Assembly: GCA_910587735.1 (NCBI GenBank)
Contig: CAJUNT010000005.1
Span: 1 to 64,000 of the forward strand
Source: an uncultured Clostridia bacterium
GTDB taxonomy: Bacteria > Bacillota > Clostridia > Lachnospirales > Anaerotignaceae
Direction: 5' to 3'
DNA: 64,000 nucleotides
Positions 51,247-60,367 of the stretch are shown one piece after another. The notes under the pieces are model-generated. The model saw nothing but the letters and a program-made list of their open reading frames with translations, did not search any database and had not been told where the DNA came from. A program made the position numbers and the translations under genes. Each line of letters opens with the position of its first letter. The stretch's first letter is position 1.

Positions 51247-52065
51247 ATGAAATTTTTTAAATCAGCAACAGCGATTGCATTAACATTAACAATGGCTATG
51301 GGACTTGCAGCTTGTGGGGGTTCTGCTACACCAGATGAAACAGAAAAAGATGCACAGGATACACAACAACAAGGAGAAGCTCCATCTGGTGATGTAAAAA
51401 CATATAAAATTGCAACAGATACTACATTCGCACCTTTTGAATTTGCAGATGAAAATGGCAATTATGTAGGTATCGATATTGATATTATCAATGCGATTGC
51501 AGAAGACCAAGGTTTTGAAGTGGATTTACAAGTATTAGGATTTAGTGCTGCATTGCAAGCAGTAGAAGCAGGACAAGCTGATGGTATGATTGCAGGCATG
51601 AGCATTACAGATGAAAGAAAAGAAAGATATGATTTTTCAGAACCATATTATGATTCAGCCGTTGTTATGGCAGTATCTGCAACAAATGAAGATATTAAAT
51701 CTTATGAAGATTTGAAAGGTAAAAATGTTGCTGTAAAAGTAGGTACAGAAGGTTTTGCTTTTGCAAACAGTATACAAGACCAATATGATTTTGATATGGT
51801 AGTATTTGATGATTCTAATGGTATGTATCAAGATGTTAAAGTAGGCAATTCTGTAGCTTGTTTTGAAGATTATCCAGTTATTGCATATGGTATACAACAA
51901 GGATTACCATTAAAATTACATGACAAACAAGAAGCAGGTAACTCTTATGGTTTTGCAGTATCCAAAGGCAAAAATGCAGAATTATTACAAAAATTTAATG
52001 ATGGTTTGGCAAACATTAAAGAAAATGGAAAATATCAAGAAATCGTAGATAGCTACACAAAGTAA
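51247..52065 (+). CDS. Amino-acid ABC transporter, substrate-binding lipoprotein
   Basis: The 272-residue protein has a lipoprotein signal (lipobox LAAC, Cys about residue 21), a Thr/Asp/Gln linker and a family 3 solute-binding fold: ATDTTFAPFEFADENGNYVGIDIDII, then LGFSAALQAVEAGQADGMIAGMSITDERKERYDFSEPYYD, the classic binding-site run. It captures a polar amino acid outside the cell and passes it to the permease. The substrate (glutamine, arginine or cystine) is not resolved. It is the first gene of a three-gene operon. GGAG precedes the ATG. Confidence 0.93.
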   Translation: MKFFKSATAIALTLTMAMGLAACGGSATPDETEKDAQDTQQQGEAPSGDVKTYKIATDTTFAPFEFADENGNYVGIDIDIINAIAEDQGFEVDLQVLGFSAALQAVEAGQADGMIAGMSITDERKERYDFSEPYYDSAVVMAVSATNEDIKSYEDLKGKNVAVKVGTEGFAFANSIQDQYDFDMVVFDDSNGMYQDVKVGNSVACFEDYPVIAYGIQQGLPLKLHDKQEAGNSYGFAVSKGKNAELLQKFNDGLANIKENGKYQEIVDSYTK

Positions 52066-52086
52066 TCAAGCTAGGAGTAATAGAGT

Positions 52087-52752
52087 ATGAACTTTTATGA
52101 GTTTTTTTTACAAAGTTTGCCAAGATTGCTTGAAGGTTTGTCAATTACCCTCCAGCTGACGATACTTTCATTAATTTTTGCCATTATTGTGGGTATGATT
52201 TCTTGTTTTTGCAAAATTTCAACTATAAAACCACTAAATTGGATTGCAACAATTTATTTAAGTGTAATCCGTGGTACTCCGCTTATGGTACAGGCATATT
52301 TTTTGTATTTTGGTATTGCGTCTGCATTAAAAATACAAATACCATCTTTTTGGGCTAGTATCATTGTATTAACATTAAATGCAGGTGCATATTTATCAGA
52401 AATATTTAGAAGTGGTATTTCCGCAGTCAATAAAGGACAAATGGAGGCAGCCAGAAGTCTTGGCTTGCCTTATCATGTGGCAATGAGTAAAGTTATCATT
52501 CCACAAGCAATACGAATTGTAATTCCTTCGGTAGTAAATCAGTTTATTATTACATTAAAAGATACTTCTATCATTTCTGTTATTGGTGTAGGAGAATTGA
52601 TGAGAGAAGGTACATTGATTGCAAACAGAACATTTAGAGGATTTGAAACATATGGTATGGTTGCGATTGTGTATTTTGTAGTAATTGTAATATTAACAAA
52701 AGTATCTCAAATCATAGAGAGGAGACTTTCCAATGGTAAAGGTAAAGGCTGA
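52087..52752 (+). CDS. Amino-acid ABC transporter permease, HisMQ type
   Basis: The 221-residue protein has about five membrane spans and the HisM/GlnP signature: LPRLLEGLSITLQLTILS, SVIRGTPLMVQAYF and the EAA loop ISAVNKGQMEAARSLGLPYHVAMSKVIIPQAIR, which contacts the ATPase, then TSIISVIGVGEL. A homodimer probably forms the pore. It lies 21 bp after the binding protein and its end overlaps the ATPase gene by 20 bp. Confidence 0.94.
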   Translation: MNFYEFFLQSLPRLLEGLSITLQLTILSLIFAIIVGMISCFCKISTIKPLNWIATIYLSVIRGTPLMVQAYFLYFGIASALKIQIPSFWASIIVLTLNAGAYLSEIFRSGISAVNKGQMEAARSLGLPYHVAMSKVIIPQAIRIVIPSVVNQFIITLKDTSIISVIGVGELMREGTLIANRTFRGFETYGMVAIVYFVVIVILTKVSQIIERRLSNGKGKG

Positions 52753-53461
52753 AGGACTGCAAAAAAGTTTTGGTGATTTAGAAGTATTAAAACATATTGA
52801 CATGGAAGTACAAGAGGGGGAAGTTGTTTGCTTAATTGGTCCTTCCGGCAGTGGTAAAAGTACATTTTTAAGATGTTTAAATTTTTTGGAAGAACCAACA
52901 AGCGGTACAGTAATTGTAGATGATTATAATTTGACAGATAAAAAAGCAGATATTAATAAAATTAGAGAAAACATCGGCATGGTGTTTCAGCAATTTAATT
53001 TATTTCCACATTTATCTGTTATAGATAACATTATGCTTGCTCCTGTGGACAGAAAAAAAATGACAAAGGAAGAAGCAAGAAAAAAGGGTATACAACTTTT
53101 AAAAACAGTTGGTTTAGAAGAAAAAGCAGAAGCTTTTCCTGCACAGCTTTCTGGCGGACAGCAACAAAGGGTTGCCATTGCAAGAGCATTAGCAATGCAA
53201 CCAGATGTAATGCTTTTTGACGAACCAACATCAGCATTAGACCCCGAAATGGTAGGAGAAGTATTAAATGTTATGAAAAAATTAGCAGAACAAGGTATGA
53301 CAATGATTATTGTAACGCATGAAATGGGATTTGCAAGAGAAGTTGCAGATAGAGTAGTATTTATGGATGGCGGTTATATTATAGAAGAAGGCACGCCAGA
53401 AGAAGTATTCGGAAATCCAAAAAATAAAAGGACACAGGATTTTTTGAATATGGTATTGTAA
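52733..53461 (+). CDS. Amino-acid ABC transporter ATPase
   Basis: The 242-residue protein is a complete GlnQ/HisP-type ATPase. It has Walker A IGPSGSGKSTFLR (35-47), the Q-loop VFQQFNLFPHLSV, signature LSGGQQQRVAIARAL, Walker B VMLFDEPTSALDPE and the switch histidine in IIVTHEMGFAREVADR. It powers import through the preceding permease. The start lies within the permease gene behind GAGGAGA, giving tight coupling. A terminator closes the operon. Confidence 0.96.
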   Translation: MVKVKAEGLQKSFGDLEVLKHIDMEVQEGEVVCLIGPSGSGKSTFLRCLNFLEEPTSGTVIVDDYNLTDKKADINKIRENIGMVFQQFNLFPHLSVIDNIMLAPVDRKKMTKEEARKKGIQLLKTVGLEEKAEAFPAQLSGGQQQRVAIARALAMQPDVMLFDEPTSALDPEMVGEVLNVMKKLAEQGMTMIIVTHEMGFAREVADRVVFMDGGYIIEEGTPEEVFGNPKNKRTQDFLNMVL

Positions 53462-53465
53462 TGAT

Positions 53466-53497
53466 AAAGACTGTCAATTTAATTGACAGTCTTTTCT
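53466..53497 (+). terminator. Terminator of the ABC transporter operon
   Basis: AAAGACTGTCAA (53466-53477) pairs with TTGACAGTCTTT (53483-53494), followed by T. Confidence 0.88.
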
Positions 53498-53686
53498 AAT
53501 GTATCATAATAGAAAAGTATAATATTTTTAAAAAATGGAATTATATTTGATATATTATATTTATACATAATATATTAAAGATTTATTTACGGGTCATTCA
53601 TATTTTATTCAAATATGTACAGTATACTCATATTCATAAAAAACAACGACATATTAAAAAAATAATATTATTAGGAGGGATTCATT

Positions 53687-54946
53687 ATGTTTGAAGAAGA
53701 TAAAAATAAAATAGATGAACAAAACATAAATGATACAACACAGGATACACAACAAGAAAGAGAACAAAAATGCTATTATCATGAACAAGTGAAAAAAGCA
53801 GAAAAACAAAAAAAACCTTGGATAAAATATATTGCAACGTGTTTAATTGTTAGTATAGCAGGCGGAGGTAGTTTTGGTGTTGGTTTGGGTTGGTCACAAA
53901 ATTATTTTGCAAAACCAGTACCATATGATACAACAGCAGCCCCTATCAGTTCTGCACCTTCTGCAACAGCAGTTTCCAGTACAACAATGAGTAAAAAAGA
54001 TGTAATTAAAACGGTTATGCCTTCTGTTGTAAGCATATCCACAAGAATATTGGAAAATTCCTATTGGGGTGAAATAGAAGGCTCTGGGGCAGGTAGTGGT
54101 ATTGTATTTTATGAAGATGATGAAAAAGTTGGTATTGTAACAAATAATCATGTAATACAAGGCGCAACACAAGTATCTGCAATATTTGATACAGATAAAG
54201 CGGTAAAAGCAAAAGTAGTTGGAACAGATAAAGATACAGAAATTGCGGTATTAACAGTATTAAAAGAGGATTTGAAAAAATCTGGTGTAGAAAATATTGT
54301 TGTAGCAAAATTTGGAAATTCTGATTTAGTAGAAGTCGGCGATGATGTGTATGCCATTGGTAATGCTTTAGGAGAAGGATTGACTGCAACAGATGGTATG
54401 ATTAGTGCAATTAATAAAGAAATCAATGTACAAGGAAGTACATTAGAAAATGTATTGCAAACAAATGCAGCAATCAATCAAGGTAACAGTGGTGGTCCTT
54501 TGATAAATGAAAGAGGAGAAGTAATAGGTGTCAATACAGCAAAATCCGTATCAGGAGGTACAGCAGAAGGTATTGGATATGCTATACCAAGCAATAGTGT
54601 CAGTGAAATTGCAGAAATATTGTTAACAAATGGTAGTGTGCCAAAACCTGGTATGGGCATTTATGTAAAAAATGTTTCAACAGAAATGTCTAATTTATAT
54701 CGTTTACCTATTGGCGTCATTGTAATGCAGGTGATTCCAGGAGAGAATGCAGAAAATGCAGGTATGGAAAAAGGAGATATTATTGTAGAAGTAAATGGCA
54801 AAAAAATTATGGATACAGATGATTTATCTAATATATTGAAAGAATTAGAAGTCGGAAAAACAGCAGAAGTTTATGTTGTCAGAAATGGAGATACTTCTTT
54901 AAAATTAGATGTTGTAATTGGTGATATGAATAATATGGCGGAATAA
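53687..54946 (+). CDS. htrA: HtrA/DegP-type membrane serine protease
   Basis: The 419-residue protein has a charged cytoplasmic start (1-45) and one membrane span (about 46-68). A Ser/Ala/Thr linker precedes an S1C trypsin-like domain with the triad His155 (TNNHVIQGA), Asp183 (DTEIAVL) and Ser268 (QGNSGGPL). A single C-terminal PDZ domain follows (about 320-410, PGENAENAGMEKGDIIVEVNGKKI). It degrades or refolds damaged exported proteins at the outer membrane face. The layout matches Gram-positive HtrA. It is monocistronic, with AGGAGGG before the ATG and a terminator after it. No CssRS-type motif was identified. Confidence 0.95.
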   Translation: MFEEDKNKIDEQNINDTTQDTQQEREQKCYYHEQVKKAEKQKKPWIKYIATCLIVSIAGGGSFGVGLGWSQNYFAKPVPYDTTAAPISSAPSATAVSSTTMSKKDVIKTVMPSVVSISTRILENSYWGEIEGSGAGSGIVFYEDDEKVGIVTNNHVIQGATQVSAIFDTDKAVKAKVVGTDKDTEIAVLTVLKEDLKKSGVENIVVAKFGNSDLVEVGDDVYAIGNALGEGLTATDGMISAINKEINVQGSTLENVLQTNAAINQGNSGGPLINERGEVIGVNTAKSVSGGTAEGIGYAIPSNSVSEIAEILLTNGSVPKPGMGIYVKNVSTEMSNLYRLPIGVIVMQVIPGENAENAGMEKGDIIVEVNGKKIMDTDDLSNILKELEVGKTAEVYVVRNGDTSLKLDVVIGDMNNMAE

Positions 54947-54948
54947 TA

Positions 54949-54988
54949 TAAAAAAGCCCTTTTTATAATAAAGAAGGGCTTTTTTATT
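54949..54988 (+). terminator. Terminator of the HtrA gene
   Basis: AAAAAAGCCCTT pairs with AAGGGCTTTTTT (54974-54985) across an A/T-rich loop. Confidence 0.88.
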
Positions 54989-55049
54989 TACAATAAGCAA
55001 TGTTTTGGGTATAATCTGTAAAAGTGTAATAAAGAAAAGGAAGGATTAT

Positions 55050-55922
55050 ATGATAGAGAGAATTGCAACACCATCACAAACAAAAAAAATTATAGAACAA
55101 AATAGTTTTTATTTTAAAAAAAATTTTGGACAAAATTTTTTAATTGATGGTAATATATTAGAAAATATTGCAGAAAGTGCAAATATTACAAAACAAGATT
55201 GTGTTTTAGAAATTGGTCCAGGTATTGGCAGTTTAACGCAGGTATTAGCAGAAAAAGCAAAAAAAGTGATTGCGATTGAAATTGATAAGCATTTGATACC
55301 AATATTGCAACAGACAATAGGAGAATATGAAAATGTAGTGATTAAAAATCAAGATATTTTGAAAACAGATGTAGACGCTTTGATACAAAGTGAAAATGAT
55401 GGAAATGCTGTAAAAGTGGTGGCAAATTTGCCTTATTATATTACAACACCTATTATTATGGATTTGCTTGAAAATCATAGAAATGTAGAAAGCATTACTG
55501 TTATGGTGCAGAAAGAAGTGGCAGAACGTATGCAAGCGAAATTTGGCAGTAAAGACTATGGCGCGCTATCTATTGCAGTACAATATTATTGTACTGCAAA
55601 AATAGATATGGTTGTACCTCCTTCTTGCTTTATGCCAAAGCCGAAAGTATCTTCTGCTGTCATTACGCTTCATTTAAGAAAAGAACCTTTATTAAAAGAA
55701 GTGAATGAAACATTATTTTTTCATATTGTAAAATGTGCTTTTGGACAAAGAAGAAAAACATTATTAAATAGTCTTTATAATCAATCAAAACTAGGATTTT
55801 CGAAACAAATGTTAACACAAGCAATACAAAATGTAGTATTAGATGAAAAGGTAAGAGGAGAGGCATTGTCATTAGAGCAGTTTGGACGTTTGACAAATGA
55901 AATAGAAAAAATGCAAAAATAG
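55050..55922 (+). CDS. rsmA: 16S rRNA (adenine1518/1519-N6)-dimethyltransferase
   Basis: The 290-residue protein has FKKNFGQNFLIDGNIL, the SAM-binding VLEIGPGIGSLTQVLAE, the catalytic NLPYYITTPII and later PPSCFMPKPKVSSAVI, all typical of KsgA/RsmA. It dimethylates two adenines in helix 45 of 16S rRNA late in ribosome assembly; loss gives kasugamycin resistance. The ATG at 55050 is chosen because AAGGAAGG is 5 nt upstream; the earlier in-frame ATG at 55005 lies in the preceding region without a site. It is followed 71 bp later by an unknown protein gene. Confidence 0.95.
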   Translation: MIERIATPSQTKKIIEQNSFYFKKNFGQNFLIDGNILENIAESANITKQDCVLEIGPGIGSLTQVLAEKAKKVIAIEIDKHLIPILQQTIGEYENVVIKNQDILKTDVDALIQSENDGNAVKVVANLPYYITTPIIMDLLENHRNVESITVMVQKEVAERMQAKFGSKDYGALSIAVQYYCTAKIDMVVPPSCFMPKPKVSSAVITLHLRKEPLLKEVNETLFFHIVKCAFGQRRKTLLNSLYNQSKLGFSKQMLTQAIQNVVLDEKVRGEALSLEQFGRLTNEIEKMQK

Positions 55923-55993
55923 TTCTGTTTTTTACATTGCTTTCATAAAGTTTATAATAGCAAAATAGGCTTTATTTTGGAAGGAATGATAAT

Positions 55994-57160
55994 ATGTATA
56001 ATAGACGATATGATAAATCATTTGTGATGTTAAAACAGGAACTGGGAGGATTTTCACTAGGGCAGCAGTCTGCATGGGGAAGTTGTGTTATGGAATTGAA
56101 AAATGGAAAAGGACGTTTCACATTTTCAGTGCAAGGTTTAAAAAAATTAACAGATGGAAGGCGATATGATGCATTTGTAATAGGGGGAAAAGGCGATGAG
56201 ATGAAAGGTATTTGCTGTGGTACAATAGAAGTAGATGCTCATGGAAAGGGAGAATTAAAATGGGAATTTGACCCCGATGCAATAGGAAAAAGTGCTTTTC
56301 ATGCAGAGGAACTACATACAGTAGCATTGATTGTAAAAGGTGGATATGGTTTAATTGTACCTTTAGCGGGATATTTTCATGATAAAGTGCAATGGAAAAA
56401 GCTATTTCAAGAGGAAAATGATTTGGTAGCAGCAGAAGCAGTATTATTAAAAACACCTGAAAAGAAATTGACATCTATAAAAGAAAAAAATACAAATAAT
56501 ATTACAAAACAAGAACCAGAACAACCCCAACACCCTGATAATATTGTAAAAGAAGAAAATAAAAAAAATGTTGTTACATTAAAATCGCAAGATTCTCCTT
56601 TTCAAAAAAACTTTAAAAATATGCTTTTTCAATTTAAACAGGAATTGGAAAAATTGGAGCAAAATGGTATTATTACAAAACAACAACAGCAAGATATTTT
56701 ACAGCCAAAAACGAATAGCAATACAAAACAACAATCAGAAAATGATGTAGTGCAAAAGCAAAATAATACAGAAATAAAGATACTTCAACAAAAAACAGAA
56801 CAAAATACTATAATAGAACAAAATAAAGAAATTGCATACATATTGCAGTATAATGACAATATACAGCCTTTTGAACAAGGAAATTGGAAAAGCATTGCAT
56901 TAGAAGAACTGATTGTATTGCCTATGAATGCTACGGAAATGATGAAACATTTATTTTACATATTTGCTTATAGAAAATACAAACATTTTATATTACAAAA
57001 AACAGGTGAAAAAGAATATATAATAGGTGTACCTGCGCAATATTCTTCTGAAAAAAGGAGAGAAGCGGAACAGCTTTCATTTGAATTATTTCAGCCTTGT
57101 GGCAAAGAAGTGATGAAAGAGGGCTGTTATGGATATTGGTTGAGAAAAATTAGAGAGTAA
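55994..57160 (+). CDS. Clostridial two-domain protein of unknown function
   Basis: The 388-residue protein has a compact N-terminal beta-rich domain (about 1-140: GRFTFSVQGLKK, YDAFVIGGKGDEMKGICCGTIEVDAHGKGELKWEF, VPLAGYFH). A long Gln/Asn/Lys-rich linker (about 150-300) follows, then a C-terminal domain with FAYRKYKHFILQK, EYIIGVPAQYSSEKRREAEQ and a final GCYGYWLRKI. This combination recurs in Lachnospiraceae proteins of unknown function, recalled by pattern only. No catalytic site is evident. It follows rsmA and precedes trmB on the same strand. Confidence 0.6.
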   Translation: MYNRRYDKSFVMLKQELGGFSLGQQSAWGSCVMELKNGKGRFTFSVQGLKKLTDGRRYDAFVIGGKGDEMKGICCGTIEVDAHGKGELKWEFDPDAIGKSAFHAEELHTVALIVKGGYGLIVPLAGYFHDKVQWKKLFQEENDLVAAEAVLLKTPEKKLTSIKEKNTNNITKQEPEQPQHPDNIVKEENKKNVVTLKSQDSPFQKNFKNMLFQFKQELEKLEQNGIITKQQQQDILQPKTNSNTKQQSENDVVQKQNNTEIKILQQKTEQNTIIEQNKEIAYILQYNDNIQPFEQGNWKSIALEELIVLPMNATEMMKHLFYIFAYRKYKHFILQKTGEKEYIIGVPAQYSSEKRREAEQLSFELFQPCGKEVMKEGCYGYWLRKIRE

Positions 57161-57228
57161 TCATATTGAATTATAACATTTATTGTAGTATGATGATATA
57201 AAGTGAAAGGAGAGTCTGCTCATAATAC

Positions 57229-57264
57229 TTACTGCAAGCATATCATAAAATATGTTTGCAGTAA
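57229..57264 (+). repeat. Long stem-loop between the unknown protein gene and trmB
   Basis: TTACTGCAAGCATAT (57229-57243) pairs with ATATGTTTGCAGTAA (57250-57264), 15 bp with one G-U pair and a 6-nt loop. It follows an AAAGGAGAG sequence with no start codon behind it. No T-run follows, so it is not a usual terminator. Its role is unknown. Confidence 0.6.
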
Positions 57265-57381
57265 TATTGTAAAAAATGATATATGACAGTATCGTATTAC
57301 AGTATGGAGAGTTTGAAAATAAAAACGCCCCTTTATTGTAATGCACAAAAATAATATTGATATTGAGCAGTATGACATCAT

Positions 57382-58026
57382 ATGAGAATGAGAAAAAAAC
57401 ATTGGACAGAGCAAGAACTGCAAACAAATCCTTATATTATAAAACAAGCAACAGAAAAAAAAGGAAATTGGTTTGCTTATTTTGAAAATGATAATGATAT
57501 TTATGTAGAAATTGGATGCGGAAAGGGTAATTTTATAATAGAAAATGCGAAACGTTATACCAATATAAATTTTATAGCATTGGAAAGACAAGCGAGTGTA
57601 ATTGCAGTAGCAGCAAGAAAAGTTGAAAATTTACCTAATTTGGCTCTGGTTTGTGATAATGCAGCTTTATTAAGTGATTTGTTTGAAAAAGGAGAAATTA
57701 AAAGAATTTATTTAAATTTTAGTGACCCATGGCCTAAAAAAGGACATGCTAAAAGAAGATTGACACACAGGACATTTTTACAAAGTTATAGAGATGTTTT
57801 AGGAGAAAAAGGAGAAGTTTTTTTCAAAACAGATAATAAACAGTTATTTGAATTTTCATTAAATGAATTTTGTGCAGATAAGTGGGAATTATCTCATGTT
57901 TGTTTTGACTTGCATAATAGTGAATATGCAGAACAAAATATTATGACAGAGTATGAACAAAAGTTTTCAGAGAAAGGTATGTCGATATATCGTTTAGAAG
58001 CGAGATACAACAACATGAAAATATAA
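57382..58026 (+). CDS. trmB: tRNA (guanine46-N7)-methyltransferase
   Basis: The 214-residue protein has the TrmB motifs: RKKHWTEQEL at the start, the SAM site VEIGCGKGNFII, INFIALERQASVI, the NFSDPWPKKGHAKRRLT catalytic block and FFKTDNKQLFEFSL. The C-terminal TEYEQKFSEKGMSIYRLEA is the standard ending. It methylates G46 in the variable loop of tRNA. No strong ribosome binding site precedes 57382; the conserved N-terminus supports this start. The gene is close to the ammonia-lyase gene on the same strand. Confidence 0.94.
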   Translation: MRMRKKHWTEQELQTNPYIIKQATEKKGNWFAYFENDNDIYVEIGCGKGNFIIENAKRYTNINFIALERQASVIAVAARKVENLPNLALVCDNAALLSDLFEKGEIKRIYLNFSDPWPKKGHAKRRLTHRTFLQSYRDVLGEKGEVFFKTDNKQLFEFSLNEFCADKWELSHVCFDLHNSEYAEQNIMTEYEQKFSEKGMSIYRLEARYNNMKI

Positions 58027-58060
58027 GCATATCATGCATGAGAAAGAAAGGAAGTATATT

Positions 58061-59272
58061 ATGAATGAACAAGCATTTGATATGGTATGGAATGAAAAAG
58101 CAAAAGACAATAGAGAAGATATTGCTTTTTTAGACATAGAACAATCTAAAAAAGCAATACAATTTCATAAAAGTTTTGCTGTCTATCAAAAAACACCTCT
58201 TATTTGTTTAGAAAATATGGCAAAAAAATTAAATGTCAATCATATTTATGTAAAAGATGAAAGTTATCGTTTTGGATTAAATGCATTTAAAGTGTTGGGA
58301 GCAAGCTATGCCATAGCAAATAAAATTGCTGAAAAAATGGGACAAGATATTACACAACTTTCTGCGGAGTCTATACTTTCAAAAGAAGTGAAACAAAAAA
58401 TAGGAGATATGACATTTGTAGCAGCAACAGATGGCAATCATGGCAGAAGTGTCGCTTGGACAGCGAAAAAATTGGGTCAAAAATCAGTAATATATATGCC
58501 TAAGGGAAGCAGTCAAGAAAGACTACAAAATATTATTGCAGAAGGTGCAGAGGCAGAAATTACAGATAAAAATTATGATGATGCGGTAAGATTAGCATAT
58601 GAGCAATCAAAACAAAAAGGCTGGATAATGGTACAAGATACTGCATGGGAAGGTTATGAGGATATTCCAAAATGGATTATGCAGGGATATACTACTATGG
58701 CATATGAAATTATGGAACAATTAGAAGGAAAACAAGCACCTACTCATATATTTTTGCAGGCAGGTGTAGGCAGTATGGCAGGAGCAGTTACAGGATTTTT
58801 TTCAAATCTCTATAAAGAGAAAAAACCAATTATTGTAATTGTAGAACCTGCAAAAGCAGATTGTTTGTTCAGAACAGCAAAGGTAGATGATGGAAAGTTA
58901 CATTGTGTAACAGGAGATATGAATACGATTATGGCAGGGCTTGCTTGTGGAGAACCTTGTTCTATTGGATGGAATGTTTTAAAAGGCTATGCAGATGCTT
59001 TTATACGTTGCCCAGAATATATGGCAGCAGATGGTATGAGAATGCTTGCAGCAAATTTAAAGGGAGATACATCCATTATATCAGGAGAAAGTGGTGCGGC
59101 TGGTTTTGGTTGTATGGCAAATATATTACAATGTCAAGAATTAGAATCTGTTAAGAAAATGCTACAATTAGATGAACATTCAAGTATATTGTGTATTAGT
59201 ACAGAAGGCGATACAGATGTTGAAAATTATAATCATATAGTTTGGGGCGGAAAATATAGTAAATTTAAATGA
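58061..59272 (+). CDS. dpaL: 2,3-diaminopropionate ammonia-lyase
   Basis: The protein of about 403 residues is a fold-type II PLP enzyme. The PLP lysine is in RFGLNAFKVLGASYA (about 85), the phosphate-binding ATDGNHGRSVAW follows, and GVGSMAGAVTGF and ESGAAGFG are also present. This pattern (FGLNAFK..G) marks YgeX/DpaL, which converts 2,3-diaminopropionate to pyruvate and ammonia, rather than threonine dehydratase. The ATG at 58061 follows AAGGAAG by 6 nt; the ORF start at 58034 lacks a site. YgeX is often near purine or selenium-linked genes; none is seen here. A HAD gene follows. Confidence 0.9.
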   Translation: MNEQAFDMVWNEKAKDNREDIAFLDIEQSKKAIQFHKSFAVYQKTPLICLENMAKKLNVNHIYVKDESYRFGLNAFKVLGASYAIANKIAEKMGQDITQLSAESILSKEVKQKIGDMTFVAATDGNHGRSVAWTAKKLGQKSVIYMPKGSSQERLQNIIAEGAEAEITDKNYDDAVRLAYEQSKQKGWIMVQDTAWEGYEDIPKWIMQGYTTMAYEIMEQLEGKQAPTHIFLQAGVGSMAGAVTGFFSNLYKEKKPIIVIVEPAKADCLFRTAKVDDGKLHCVTGDMNTIMAGLACGEPCSIGWNVLKGYADAFIRCPEYMAADGMRMLAANLKGDTSIISGESGAAGFGCMANILQCQELESVKKMLQLDEHSSILCISTEGDTDVENYNHIVWGGKYSKFK

Positions 59273-59301
59273 TATAAAAATGGAAAAGAGAGGGTTTTAT
59301 T

Positions 59302-59951
59302 ATAGGGAACTTTGATATAGTAATATTTGATATGGACGGACTAATAGTTGATACAGAGAATATGATTCACAAAAAATTAAAAGAAATATTAGAAAAAATG
59401 GGATTTCATGCAGAAAGAGAAATGCTAATCAGCTTAATTAGATTACCTGATTCACAAACAAAAACAATATTAGAAAAAACATTTGGAGAAACATTTCAGC
59501 ATGATTTGTTTTTAAAAATATTATGTGAAAGAAAAAAATCATGTATGAAAATGAAGAAATTACTGTACAAAAAGGACTTTGGGAGTTATTAGAATATTTA
59601 AAAAAACAGAATATCAAAAATATAGTTGAAACAAGTAGCCCAAGAGAAAATATGAATTTGATACTGAAAAAAACAGATATATTAAAATATTTTGATTTAT
59701 CTGTTTGTGGTGATGAAATTGAAAGAGGGAAACCTTTTACAGATATTTTTTTAAAAGCAGTGGAAAAATTAAATGTACCACCAGAAAGATGTTTGATATT
59801 AGAGGATTCTCAAAATGGTATTATTGTAGCAAAAGAGGCAGGTATACCAGTAATATTTATAAAGGATTTGATAACACCAGAAAAACAATATATGGATACG
59901 ATTTATGTGCAGTGTAATGATTTGTTAGAAGTAATCACTTATTTAAAATAA
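59302..59951 (+). pseudogene. HAD-superfamily phosphatase (beta-PGM-like), frameshifted
   Basis: The first part reads NFDIVIFDMDGLIVDTENMIH, the HAD motif I with DxD and the usual DTE. At an A7 run (59532-59538) the frame slips by one base. The second frame continues YENEEITVQKGLWELLEYL, IKNIVETSSPRENM with motif II Ser/Thr, DEIERGKPFTDIFLKA with the motif III Lys, and LILEDSQNGIIVAKEAG with motif IV. Adding one A would restore a ~215-residue protein. The expected start codon is ATA (59302-59304) behind AGAGAGGG; the first ATG, at 59332, lies inside motif I. Two lesions suggest a pseudogene, although the A-run error could be technical or slippage-prone. Confidence 0.75.
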
Positions 59952-59966
59952 AACGGAGGTACAATA

Positions 59967-60299
59967 ATGAATGGAAAATTAAAAAATATAGAAAAAGGGG
60001 CTATATTAGAATTAAAAGAACAAGTATCTTATCAAGATGGTCAAATTGTGAGCAAAACACTTGTGCAAAATGAATCAGTTAGTTTGACATTATTTGCTTT
60101 TGAAAAAGGAGAAGAAATCAGCACACACGCAGCAGGAGGGGACGCTCTTGTAACAGTACTGGAAGGTACTGGAAAGTTTACCATTGATGGAAAAGAATTT
60201 CTATTACAACAAGGAGAAAGTATTATTATGCCTAAGAATATACCTCATGCAGTATATGGGGAGCAAAGATTTAAAATGCTTTTGAATGTTGTTTTTTAA
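59967..60299 (+). CDS. Cupin-domain protein
   Basis: The 110-residue single cupin has the two conserved motifs: motif 1 around EKGEEISTHAAGGDALVTVLEG, with His and Glu-type ligands partly conserved, and motif 2 QQGESIIMPKNIPHAVYG. The strand pattern matches small cupins annotated as mannose-6-P isomerase-like or pectin-degradation KdgF-like proteins. The metal-site residues are incomplete compared with classical cupins, so enzymatic activity is uncertain. It begins 15 bp after the HAD frame behind CGGAGG. A terminator follows. Confidence 0.85.
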   Translation: MNGKLKNIEKGAILELKEQVSYQDGQIVSKTLVQNESVSLTLFAFEKGEEISTHAAGGDALVTVLEGTGKFTIDGKEFLLQQGESIIMPKNIPHAVYGEQRFKMLLNVVF

Positions 60300-60322
60300 A
60301 ATAAGAATTTGTATTTATAGTG

Positions 60323-60354
60323 AAAAAGCCCTTTTTTTGAAAGGGCTTTTTTGT
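60323..60354 (+). terminator. Terminator after the cupin gene
   Basis: AAAAAGCCCTTT (60323-60334) pairs with AAAGGGCTTTTT (60340-60351), then T. It also lies before the convergent GGDEF gene. Confidence 0.9.
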
Positions 60355-60367
60355 ATACTCAAAAAAG

